Positions 1-8,988 of a stretch of DNA of 15,534 bases are shown here, one piece after another. Positions within the stretch are counted from its first letter, which is position 1; the number at the start of each line of letters is the position of its first letter. The DNA is from Deltaproteobacteria bacterium (GTDB lineage: Bacteria > Desulfobacterota > Desulfobulbia > Desulfobulbales > VMSU01): positions 2,574 to 18,107 of the forward strand of contig JAJYJA010000026.1 of NCBI GenBank assembly GCA_021789795.1. The letters run 5' to 3'. The position numbers were made by a program, and so were the translations under genes. The notes beneath the pieces were generated by a model, which was given only the letters and a program-made list of their open reading frames with translations, had not been told where the DNA came from and searched no databases.

Positions 1-45
1 CGGCCCTTTTGCTTAGCCATCGGCTACCTTTTTGCGAGATCATCA
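1..45 (+). repeat. Right end of MITE-like palindromic repeat (copy 1, cut by window edge)
   Basis: These bases are identical to the right end of the full copy at 4144-4296, from CGGCCCTTTTGC through the terminal TCGCAAAAAG-type inverted repeat (read here as CTTTTTGCGA) to CATCA. The left part lies outside the window. It ends 54 bp before the first gene, so the first operon is preceded by this element. No gene is supported inside it; apparent reading frames through it are by-products of the repeat. Confidence 0.85.
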
Positions 46-99
46 GGAGTCATTGGAAGTCGTCCACGTTATTCCGCACGGCTCCTAAAAAGGACCTCC

Positions 100-1665
100 A
101 TGCCCGCATCCCCCACCGAAGGCCAGCCGCCCCTCTTCCCCCCACTCCAGGGCCGACATCTGATCCGGACGCTGTCGATCGCCCTCCTGGTCTCGGCCCT
201 GGCCGGACTCATCATGTTCTACATCACCAGGGCCTATGTCATCTTCCAGGCGGAGAGAAACGTCGAAAACCTGCTGCTCTCCCACCGCGCCATCCACCTC
301 TACGTCCAGCGCGACATGCACCCCGCCCTCTACCGTTATCAGGCCAAGGGCGAGCTATCCAAGGACTTCTATGCCCCGGAGCTCTTCAGTTCCTCCTACA
401 TCGTGCGGGTACAGCACGTCTTCTACAACCAGGCCCGGCTCAAGGCCGGCCTGCCGGAGGTGTACTACAAGCTGGCGGCGGACAACCCCAGAAATCCAGT
501 CAACCGGGCCGATCCCCAGGAGGAGGAGTTGATCCGGCGCTTCAACCAGGATCGCTCCCTGACCCATTACTCCCGAGTCGTCGAGGAGAACGGCAAGCGC
601 TACCTCTTCTACGCCGTCCCCTTCCTGGCCAACGAAAAACGCTGCCTGAAATGCCATGGCCGGCGGGAAGACGCCCCCCGGCAGCTTCAGGAACGCTATC
701 CCGGCCAGGGCGGCTTTAACGAGACGGTGGGCCGCATCCGGGCCATCGAGTCGATCAAGGCGCCCCTGGCCGAGGAATACCGGGTGGTGACCGTGGTTAC
801 CGGTGCCCTTCTGGCCGGAGTGCTGACCATCGTCGGGCTCTTCATCTTCAGCCGCAGCCTGCACCGCACCGTGGGCGAACGTACCGAGGAACTGGTGATT
901 GAGAATCAGGGCCGGCTAAGGGTCGAGGAGGAACTGCGGCAACTCAATCAGGAACTGGAAAAACGGGTGGCGGGACGCACCGCCCAGCTTGAGGCCGCCA
1001 ACCAGGAACTGGACAGCTTCGCCTACTCGGTGAGCCACGACCTGCGTGCCCCGCTGCGGGGAATCAACGGCTTCGGCGCCGCCCTGCTCGAAGACTACGG
1101 CCCGGCCTTGGACGAACAGGCCCGGATGTACGTCGAACGGATTCAAGCCGGCTGCGTGCAAATGGGGGAACTGATCGACGACCTGCTCAAGATGTCGCGC
1201 CTGTCCCGGGGAGAGATCAACCGGCAACCGGTCGATCTCTCCCGCCTGGCCGCCGGGATCATGGCGGAGCTGCAAAACGCCGCCCCCGAGCGACGGGCCA
1301 AGGTGAGCATCGAGGAGGGCCTCCGCGCCGACGCCGATCCGGTGCTCATCCGGGCGGTGCTGGAAAACCTGCTCGGCAACGCCTGGAAATTCACCGCCCA
1401 GGTCGAGGAGGCGGCAATCAGCCTCGGCAAGACCGAGGAGAACGGGGTGGCCACCTACCACCTCCGGGACAACGGGGCTGGTTTCGACATGCGGCACGCG
1501 GACAAGCTGTTTGCCGTCTTCCAACGCCTGCACTCGCCGGGCGAGTTCGAGGGCACCGGCATCGGGCTGGCCACCGTGCAGCGGATCATCCACCGTCACG
1601 GGGGCCGAATCTGGGCTCAGGCCGCCCCTGGCCAAGGGGCAAGCTTCTTCTTCACCCTGGGCTAA
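100..1665 (+). CDS. Membrane sensor histidine kinase with Tll0287/DUF3365-like domain and CxxCH heme motif
   Basis: Predicted inner-membrane sensor kinase of 521 aa that autophosphorylates on His and passes phosphate to a receiver. A first TM helix lies near residues 23-45 and a second near 229-250. Between them is a Tll0287/DUF3365-like region carrying C182-L-K-C-H186, a c-type-heme attachment motif placed on the periplasmic side. A coiled-coil linker (about 255-305) leads to a phytochrome-type HisKA with H313 in SVSHDLRAP. The ATPase domain has N427, D457-x-G-x-G461 and the GTGIGL box at 485-490, so it looks catalytically intact. The start ATG has AAAAAGGA upstream with about 5 nt spacing. 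The next gene, an Rcp1-like receiver, starts 50 bp later and is the likely partner. The domain calls rest on motif reading. Heme binding and the signal (redox or gas) are inference. Confidence 0.9.
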   Translation: MPASPTEGQPPLFPPLQGRHLIRTLSIALLVSALAGLIMFYITRAYVIFQAERNVENLLLSHRAIHLYVQRDMHPALYRYQAKGELSKDFYAPELFSSSYIVRVQHVFYNQARLKAGLPEVYYKLAADNPRNPVNRADPQEEELIRRFNQDRSLTHYSRVVEENGKRYLFYAVPFLANEKRCLKCHGRREDAPRQLQERYPGQGGFNETVGRIRAIESIKAPLAEEYRVVTVVTGALLAGVLTIVGLFIFSRSLHRTVGERTEELVIENQGRLRVEEELRQLNQELEKRVAGRTAQLEAANQELDSFAYSVSHDLRAPLRGINGFGAALLEDYGPALDEQARMYVERIQAGCVQMGELIDDLLKMSRLSRGEINRQPVDLSRLAAGIMAELQNAAPERRAKVSIEEGLRADADPVLIRAVLENLLGNAWKFTAQVEEAAISLGKTEENGVATYHLRDNGAGFDMRHADKLFAVFQRLHSPGEFEGTGIGLATVQRIIHRHGGRIWAQAAPGQGASFFFTLG

Positions 1666-1715
1666 GGTCTCTTCCCCAGGTCATACAAACAGTTACCGTC
1701 AACTACGAGGAAGCC

Positions 1716-2153
1716 ATGGGCAAGAAACGACATCTCCTGCTGGTGGAAGACAACCCCGACGACGAGCTGCTCACCATCCGGGCGCTCAAGAAAAAAAACG
1801 TCTTAAACGAGATCGTGGTGGCCCGCGATGGCCAGGAGGCCTTGGACTACCTGTTCGGCGAGGGACGGCACGCGGGCCGGGGGCGAACGCCGCCGGAGAT
1901 CGTGCTCCTGGACCTCAACCTGCCCAAGGTGAGCGGCCTGGAGGTACTCCGCCAGATCCGGGCCAACCCCGCCACCCGGCTGCTGCCGGTGATTATCCTC
2001 ACCACCTCCGACGAGGAGAGCGACCGGATGGGTTCCTACGCGCGGGGGGCCAACAGCTATATCAGAAAGCCGGTCGATTTCGGCCAGTTCGGGGAGGCAA
2101 TCGAGCAACTAGGCCTCTACTGGCTGGTACTGAACCGGGGGCCCAAGGATTAG
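1716..2153 (+). CDS. Single-domain response regulator, Rcp1-like
   Basis: A 145-aa stand-alone receiver with no output domain. The acidic pocket is E11/D12, the phospho-acceptor is D66 (LLDLNLPK), the switch residue is T96 (or T97), and the conserved lysine is K118 before P119. The N-terminal pattern (VEDNPDDELLTIRALKKKN) and the DGQEALDYLF stretch are typical of Rcp1-type receivers. In known systems these pair with phytochrome-type kinases such as Cph1, which matches the HisKA type of the gene just upstream. GAGGAAG at 1707-1713 is a close ribosome-binding site. It is probably co-transcribed with the upstream kinase and the hybrid kinase that starts 3 bp after its stop. It likely acts as a phosphate shuttle or by protein-protein contact; the partner is inferred from position. 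Confidence 0.93.
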   Translation: MGKKRHLLLVEDNPDDELLTIRALKKKNVLNEIVVARDGQEALDYLFGEGRHAGRGRTPPEIVLLDLNLPKVSGLEVLRQIRANPATRLLPVIILTTSDEESDRMGSYARGANSYIRKPVDFGQFGEAIEQLGLYWLVLNRGPKD

Positions 2154-2156
2154 CCC

Positions 2157-4091
<1,935 letters not shown>

Positions 4092-4143
4092 CTTTCCTCT
4101 TGCGCCCGGCGCCCTTCCTCTTGTACCTTGCCCTTGTAAGCCT

Positions 4144-4296
4144 TGATGGCGTCGCAAAAAGTCCGATCTACTGCGTTGCGGGGCGGTTTGGCTCGTTCGG
4201 CATACCATCTGTATGGCCTCACTCGCCAAACACACCCCGCGCCTTGTATATCGGCCCTTTTGCTTAGCCATCGGCTACCTTTTTGCGAGATCATCA
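4144..4296 (+). repeat. MITE-like palindromic repeat, full copy 2 (153 bp)
   Basis: The element runs from TGATGGCGTCGCAAAAAG to its imperfect inverse ending CATCA; the two 18-bp ends match at 15 positions. The interior folds back on itself: GGCGGTTTGGC and the CCAAACACACC arm flank a stem around GGCATACC/TGTATGGCC. It differs from copy 4 at only 2 of 153 positions. GCCT stands on both sides (4140-4143 and 4297-4300), compatible with a 4-bp target duplication. No transposase is present, so it would be non-autonomous. The bases between the previous stop and this element (4092-4143) are pyrimidine-rich with no convincing terminator or promoter. Short frames across the element on both strands are not believed to be genes. 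Confidence 0.85.
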
Positions 4297-4300
4297 GCCT

Positions 4301-4487
4301 TGATGGCGTCGCAAAAAGTCCGATCTACTGCGTCCCCGTCCAACATCAGCGGGGATTAAACAGGATTGCGGGGCGGTTTGGCTCGTCAGGCCATGCCAGA
4401 GGTATGGCCACTCTCGCCAAACGCACCCTGCTCCTTGTATATCGGCCCTTTTGCTTAGCCATCGGCTGTCTTCTTGCGAGACCATTG
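4301..4487 (+). repeat. MITE-like palindromic repeat, diverged copy 3 with 33-bp insert
   Basis: This copy begins directly after the GCCT that follows copy 2 and has the same left end. It carries 33 extra bases at 4334-4366, changed bases in the central hairpin, and a decayed right end (CTTCTTGCGAGACCATTG). The central stem is altered on both arms yet still pairs: GGCCATGCC, loop AGA, GGTATGGCC. It ends about 24 bp before the YqeY-like gene and so forms its upstream leader region. TTGTAAGCCT before copy 2 (4134-4143) and TTGTAAACCT after copy 3 (4485-4494) match at 9 of 10 positions. Confidence 0.8.
4334..4366 (+). other. 33-bp hairpin insert in repeat copy 3, resembling a CRISPR repeat
   Basis: The segment is absent from copies 2 and 4, which read GCGTTGCGG straight through here. 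It holds CCCCG (4334-4338) and CGGGG (4350-4354) as a 5-bp stem with an 11-nt loop, followed by ATTAAAC. The part CAGCGGGGATTAAAC resembles the end of E. coli type I-E CRISPR repeats (CAGCGGGGATAAACCG). There is only one unit and no spacer array or cas gene, so it is not called a CRISPR locus. Confidence 0.4.
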
Positions 4488-4498
4488 TAAACCTGAAA

Positions 4499-4504
4499 AA
4501 GGAG
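4499..4504 (+). promoter_or_regulatory. Ribosome-binding site deciding the yqeY-like start
   Basis: AAGGAG lies 6 nt before the ATG at 4511. It favours that start over in-frame starts further upstream, which would read the repeat copy 3 sequence as protein. Confidence 0.8.
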
Positions 4505-4510
4505 AAAAAT

Positions 4511-5002
4511 ATGGCGGAATACGGCTGGAAACCGGAGCTGGGGATATCACTCCTGGAAAAGATGAGGGCGGATCTGAAAACCGCGGTCCTGGGCCGCGAC
4601 CCGGCGGCCCGGGACGCCATCCGCCAGGTGATGAGCGAGTTTCCCAAGCTGACCGTGCCCCTGACCCTGGAGAGCGGCAAAAAGAGCTTCCGCTGCAAGC
4701 GGGAGGACGAGATCACCAACGACGACATCCTGGGCCTGATCCAGGGCCTGGTGAAGTCCGAGAAGCTGGTGCTGGAGATCAAGAAGGAGGCCAGCTCCCC
4801 CTTCCTGACGGTGCTCTCCACCTACCTGCCCCGCCTGGCCAGCCGGGAGGAGATCGAGGCCTGGATCGGGGCCAACGTCGATTTTTCCAAACTCAAGGCC
4901 CCGGTGCAGGCCATGGGGCCGGTGATGAAGCACTTCGGCAAGGCCGCCGACGGCGCCCTGGTCAAGGAGATCCTGGAAGGCAGGCAAAAGGGCCTTGCCT
5001 AA
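4511..5002 (+). CDS. yqeY: GatB/YqeY-domain protein
   Basis: A 163-aa soluble protein of the YqeY family, a little longer than the usual roughly 150 aa. Family features are the N-terminal helix LLEKMRADLKTAV, the acidic middle (REDEITNDDILGLIQ), the LSTYLPRLASREEIEAWI segment, and the C-terminal pattern of MGPVMKHFGKAADGALVKEIL. The domain is related to the tRNA-facing C-terminal domain of GatB, the amidotransferase subunit. The function of free-standing YqeY is not established; a tRNA- or translation-linked role is inference. The start is set by AAGGAG at 4499-4504. The last 8 nt overlap the helicase gene in another frame, suggesting translational coupling. No neighbouring gat gene is in the window. 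Confidence 0.88.
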   Translation: MAEYGWKPELGISLLEKMRADLKTAVLGRDPAARDAIRQVMSEFPKLTVPLTLESGKKSFRCKREDEITNDDILGLIQGLVKSEKLVLEIKKEASSPFLTVLSTYLPRLASREEIEAWIGANVDFSKLKAPVQAMGPVMKHFGKAADGALVKEILEGRQKGLA

Positions 5003-8000
5003 CCTGAATTATCCCCCGGAGCTGCCGATCAGCGGCCGGCGGGAGGAGATTGTCGCCGCCCTGAGCGCCCACCAGGTGCTGATCGTGGCCGGCGACACCG
5101 GCTCCGGCAAGACCACCCAGTTGCCCAAGATGTGCCTGGAGGCAGGCCTGGGCCGGGAGCGGATGATCGCCTGCACCCAGCCGCGCCGCATCGCCGCCAC
5201 CTCGGTGGCCGCCCGGGTGGCGGCGGAGCTGGGCGCGGAGGGCCCGGCCCTGGTGGGCTACCGTATCCGCTTCGCCGACCGCACCAGGGCCACCACCCGC
5301 GTCAAATTCCTGACTGACGGCATGTTGCTGGCCGAGGCGGCGGGCGACCATCGCCTCTCCGCCTACGACGCGGTCATCATCGACGAGGCCCACGAACGCA
5401 GCGTCAACATCGACTTCCTGCTCGGCATCCTCAAACGGCTCTGCCCCCGGCGGCCCGAGCTCAAGGTCATCATCTCCTCCGCCACCCTGGACACCGGCAA
5501 ATTCTCCCGCCACTTCGACCAGGCCCCGGTAATCACCATCCCCGGCCAGACCTTCCCGGTGGAGCTGCACTACCTTCCGGCCCCCGAAACGGAGGAGGAA
5601 GACCCCTCCCCGGTGGAACAGGCGGTGGCGGCCACGCGCTTACTCGCCCGCCAGCATCCGCCTGGCGATATCCTGGTGTTCATGGCCACCGAGCGTGATA
5701 TTCTGGAGACAGCGGAGCTGCTGCGGGCCGGGCCGGACGAGATCGAGGTGCTGCCGCTCTTTGGCCGCCTGTCCAGCCGGGAGCAGGCCCGGATCTTCGC
5801 CCCCTGCCCCCGGCGCAAGGTGGTGGTGGCGACCAACGTCGCCGAGACCTCGCTCACCGTGCCCGGCATCCGCTACGTGGTGGACAGCGGCCAGGCCCGG
5901 ATCGCCAGCTACAGCCCCCGGGCCCGGACCACCAAGCTGCCGGTGCGGCCCATCTCCAAGGCCAGCGCCGACCAGCGCCGGGGCCGCTGCGGACGTCTGG
6001 GTCCGGGGCTCTGTCTTAGGCTGTACAGCGAGGAGGACTACCAGCGCCGCGAGGACTTCACCCCCCCGGAGATCGTGCGCACCAACCTGGCCGAGGTCAT
6101 CCTGCGGATGCTCGACCTGCGGCTCGGGCTGCCCGGCGAGTTCCCCTTCCTCGACCCGCCCAACCCCAGGTCGATCAAGGACGGCCTGGCCCTGCTCAAG
6201 GAACTGGCGGCGGTGGAGTTTAAAGAGGGCGAAGACGGCCCGCGGCTCACCAAGCTGGGCCGGGCCATGGCCCGCCTGCCGCTCGACCCCTGTCTCTCCC
6301 GGATGATCCTGGAGGCCAGGGAACGAGGGGTGGCGGGGCCGGTGACGGTGATCGCCGCCGCCCTCTCCATCCAAGACCCCCGGCTCCGTCCCCCCGGCCA
6401 GGAACAAGAGGCGGACCAGGCCCACCGCCGCTTCCTGGCCCCGGCCTCCGACTTCATCACCCTGCTCAACCTCTGGCGTCAGTACCACCAGGTGGCGGGC
6501 CAGGTGAGTCGCAACCGGCTCACGAAGTTCTGCCGCCAGAACTTCCTCTCCCCCCAGCGGATGCGGGAGTGGTGCGACATCCACCAGCAGATAGGCGCGG
6601 CCCTGGGCCCAAAGGGGGCCGAGCAGGCGGTCGGCGACGAATTGCCGGCCGGCGAATCGGACGCCATCCATCAGTCGATCCTCTGCGGCCTGCTCCGCAA
6701 CATCGCGCTCAAAAAGGAGAAGAACCTCTACACCGCCGCCCTGGGCCGGGAGGTGATGGTCTTCCCCGGCTCCGGCCAGTTCAACCGGGGGGGCCAGTGG
6801 CTGGTGGCGGCGGAGATGGTGGAGACCACCCGGCTCTACGCCCGCACCGTGGCCACCATCAACCCGGACTGGCTTAAGGCCATCGCCGGCCCTCTGTGCC
6901 GCTACTCCTACCGCGATCCCCACTGGGAAAAACGGCGCGGCCAGGTGGTGGCCTTCCAGAAGATCACCCTGTTCGGGCTGACCATCGTAAACGGCCTCCG
7001 GGTCAACTACGGGCCCATCAACCCGGCGGAAAGCCGAGAGATATTCATCCAGACGGCCCTGGTCGAGGGCGAGATCGGCCGCGACCTCGACTTCCTAAAC
7101 CACAACCGACGGCTGATCGAGCGGGCGAGAGAGCTTGAGGAACGGCTGCGGCGGCCGGTGGTGGACGACTACGCCCTCGCCGACTTCTACCAGCGCCGCC
7201 TGCCGGAGGAGGTCCGGGACCTGGCGAGCCTCTCCCGGGCCCTGCCCCGACTGAAGGCCAGCCTGCTGATGAGCGAGGACGACCTCCTGGGCCCGGACGG
7301 ACAGGCCGGGCGGGACTTCCCCGCCGAGCTTGCCGCCGGGCCCTTCCGCCTCACCCTGTCCTACCGGTTCTCCCCCGGCGGCCAGGAGGACGGGGTGTCG
7401 GTGCTGATCCCCCAGGCGGCCAAGGCCCACCTCGATCCGGCGGTCTTCGACTGGCTGGTGCCGGGCCTGCGGGAAGAAAAGGTGATCCTGCTCCTGCGCG
7501 CCCTGCCCAAGGCCACCCGCAAACGTCTGCTGCCGGTGGCCGAGACCGCGGCCCGCCTGCTCGACGGCCTGGCCCCCAGGGCCGGGGAATCGCTCACCCT
7601 GGCGCTCAGCCGGCGGGTCAAGGAGCTTATGGGATTCGACATCGCCCCTGGCGAGTGGCGGGAGGAGGAGCTGCCCGACCATCTGCGGATGCGCCTCTGC
7701 CTGGTGGACGAGGAGGGCCGCACCCTGATCGCCAGCCGCAACTTCGCGGAGTTGTTCGCCTCCCGCGCCCCCCAGGCAAACGGCGAGGGCTTGCCCCTGG
7801 CGCTCAGGAGGCGCTGGGAGCGGAAGGGGGTGACCGGACTCAACAACGGCCCGCCCCGGCGCCTGCCGATCCTCGGCCCGGACGGAACCCTTTCCGGCTA
7901 CGCCTTTCCGGCCCTGGTCGAGACCGGGGAGCGCGGCCTGGGGATTCGCCTGTTCGCCAGCGAAGAAGAGGCCAAGGAGCAAGGCCGGGAGGGGCTAAAA

Positions 8001-8732
8001 AGCCTCTACGGCCTGCACCTGGAGGCGCAGATGCGGCGGCTGGCCAAGGATTACGCCCTGGCCCCCTCCGAGTGGCCCCTGTGCCAGTGGCTGGGCGGCC
8101 TCAAGGAGGTGAACGCGGCTCTCCACGGCTTCCTGCTCGATCAGCTCCTGCTCCTGCGCCAGGGTCTGCCCAGCGGGGAGGAATTCGAGCGCCGGCTGGC
8201 CGAGCTGGCCGAGGGCGGCCTCTACCAGCGGGCGGGGGAGATCTTCCGGGAGCTGCGGCTGCTGCTCCGGGAACGCAACGACACCGTCCAAGAGCTCAAG
8301 AAATTCCACGCCCTGGCCCCGGGCTCACCCTTCACCGAGCAGCGGTTCTCGGACTACGCCGGGGCCCTCGCCCGCCTCCTGCCCCCGGATTTCCTGGTCT
8401 CCTGCGACCTGGAGGCCATAAGACTCGCGCCCCGCTACCTGAAGGCCCTGCGCCTGCGGGTGGAGCGGGCCCACGCCGATCCCGGACGGGATCAGGACAA
8501 GGGCCGGCTGCTGGCCGGCTACCTCCGTCAGGCCGAGGAGCTTAAGCAACAATGGGTACAGCTCGCCATCCCGGCCCGACGGGAGGCGGCCTGGCCCCAG
8601 GTCAGGCAGTTTTGCCGCCTAGTGGATGAATTCTGGGTCTCGGTCTTCGCCCCGGAGCTGAAGACCCTGCTGCCGGTATCCGTCAAACGTCTGGAACAGG
8701 CCTATCGGGAGGCGAAGGAGGCGCTCGGTTAA
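4995..8732 (+). CDS. hrpA: DEAH-box ATP-dependent RNA helicase HrpA
   Basis: A 1245-aa superfamily 2 helicase. Motif I is GDTGSGKTT at residues 33-41, Ia is TQPRRIAATS, II is D130-E-A-H133, III is S162-A-T164, V is ATNVAETSLTVPG, and VI is Q327-RRGRCGR334. A helicase-associated domain and a long C-terminal DUF3418-type region follow; the latter's end (FCRLVDEFWVSVFAPELKTLLP) matches the HrpA pattern. The length fits HrpA (E. coli about 1300 aa) rather than the shorter HrpB; the missing length is mainly N-terminal. The family acts on RNA and, in E. coli, has been linked to mRNA processing and ribosome rescue. The first usable start is TTG at 4995, inside the end of the YqeY gene, with only weak Shine-Dalgarno-like AAAAGG just upstream. 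No clear terminator follows the stop. Confidence 0.93.
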   Translation: MPNLNYPPELPISGRREEIVAALSAHQVLIVAGDTGSGKTTQLPKMCLEAGLGRERMIACTQPRRIAATSVAARVAAELGAEGPALVGYRIRFADRTRATTRVKFLTDGMLLAEAAGDHRLSAYDAVIIDEAHERSVNIDFLLGILKRLCPRRPELKVIISSATLDTGKFSRHFDQAPVITIPGQTFPVELHYLPAPETEEEDPSPVEQAVAATRLLARQHPPGDILVFMATERDILETAELLRAGPDEIEVLPLFGRLSSREQARIFAPCPRRKVVVATNVAETSLTVPGIRYVVDSGQARIASYSPRARTTKLPVRPISKASADQRRGRCGRLGPGLCLRLYSEEDYQRREDFTPPEIVRTNLAEVILRMLDLRLGLPGEFPFLDPPNPRSIKDGLALLKELAAVEFKEGEDGPRLTKLGRAMARLPLDPCLSRMILEARERGVAGPVTVIAAALSIQDPRLRPPGQEQEADQAHRRFLAPASDFITLLNLWRQYHQVAGQVSRNRLTKFCRQNFLSPQRMREWCDIHQQIGAALGPKGAEQAVGDELPAGESDAIHQSILCGLLRNIALKKEKNLYTAALGREVMVFPGSGQFNRGGQWLVAAEMVETTRLYARTVATINPDWLKAIAGPLCRYSYRDPHWEKRRGQVVAFQKITLFGLTIVNGLRVNYGPINPAESREIFIQTALVEGEIGRDLDFLNHNRRLIERARELEERLRRPVVDDYALADFYQRRLPEEVRDLASLSRALPRLKASLLMSEDDLLGPDGQAGRDFPAELAAGPFRLTLSYRFSPGGQEDGVSVLIPQAAKAHLDPAVFDWLVPGLREEKVILLLRALPKATRKRLLPVAETAARLLDGLAPRAGESLTLALSRRVKELMGFDIAPGEWREEELPDHLRMRLCLVDEEGRTLIASRNFAELFASRAPQANGEGLPLALRRRWERKGVTGLNNGPPRRLPILGPDGTLSGYAFPALVETGERGLGIRLFASEEEAKEQGREGLKSLYGLHLEAQMRRLAKDYALAPSEWPLCQWLGGLKEVNAALHGFLLDQLLLLRQGLPSGEEFERRLAELAEGGLYQRAGEIFRELRLLLRERNDTVQELKKFHALAPGSPFTEQRFSDYAGALARLLPPDFLVSCDLEAIRLAPRYLKALRLRVERAHADPGRDQDKGRLLAGYLRQAEELKQQWVQLAIPARREAAWPQVRQFCRLVDEFWVSVFAPELKTLLPVSVKRLEQAYREAKEALG

Positions 8733-8747
8733 CACCTAAATTTACCC

Positions 8748-8776
8748 TTTATCGGCCCGTGTTTTTCACCTATAAT
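8748..8776 (+). promoter_or_regulatory. Candidate sigma-70-type promoter before repeat copy 4
   Basis: A perfect TATAAT -10 box sits at 8771-8776 in a short AT-rich stretch that stands out from the GC-rich surroundings. A poor -35 (TTTATC, 8748-8753) lies 17 bp upstream. Transcription would begin near 8783, the first base of repeat copy 4, so the whole hairpin element would form the 5' leader of the kinase at 8989. The weak -35 makes this tentative. Confidence 0.4.
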
Positions 8777-8782
8777 TATTTT

Positions 8783-8935
8783 TGATGGCGTCGCAAAAAG
8801 ACCGATCTACTGCGTTGCGGGGCGGTTTGGCTCGTTCGGCATACCATCTGTATGGCCTCACTCGCCAAACACACCCCGCGCCTTGTATATCGGCCCTTTT
8901 GCTTAGCCATCGGCTGCCTTTTTGCGAGATCATCA
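8783..8935 (+). repeat. MITE-like palindromic repeat, full copy 4 (153 bp)
   Basis: Same length as copy 2 and identical to it at all but two positions: A for T after the left CAAAAAG, and G for A in the right-hand GGCTGCC. TTTT flanks both ends (8779-8782 and 8936-8939), again compatible with a 4-bp target duplication, although a T-run is weak evidence. The element fills most of the 256-bp gap between the helicase and the next kinase. An in-frame start within it would add 69 codons to that kinase and is rejected. Confidence 0.85.
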
Positions 8936-8988
8936 TTTTTAGACGCCTAGGCGGTCGCCCAGAGCCCCCCATTCACTACCGAGACACC

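Noticed and set aside
4092..4143. Possible terminator after the first operon (GCGCCCGGCGCC and pyrimidine tract)
   Set aside because: The palindrome is too short and is not followed by a T-run. The pyrimidine tract is mixed C/T without a stem.
4301..4487. CRISPR array
   Set aside because: Only one short repeat-like unit exists. There are no regularly spaced repeats, spacers or cas genes.
4143..4490. Open frames through the repeat copies on both strands (also 8766-8972 and 4043-4294 on the minus strand)
   Set aside because: The same peptide (MASQK...STALRGGLARSAYHLYG) is read from several repeat copies and the opposite strand gives a mirror-like frame. This is expected of a palindromic element, and no ribosome-binding site or domain supports it.
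5640..6923. 427-aa minus-strand open frame inside the helicase gene
   Set aside because: It is antisense to conserved helicase motifs. It has the Gly/His/Gln-rich composition of GC-rich shadow frames and no recognisable domain.
8782..8988. Extended N-terminus for the membrane kinase beginning inside repeat copy 4
   Set aside because: The extra 69 residues are translated repeat sequence. The hydrophobic sensor block starts right after ATG 8989.
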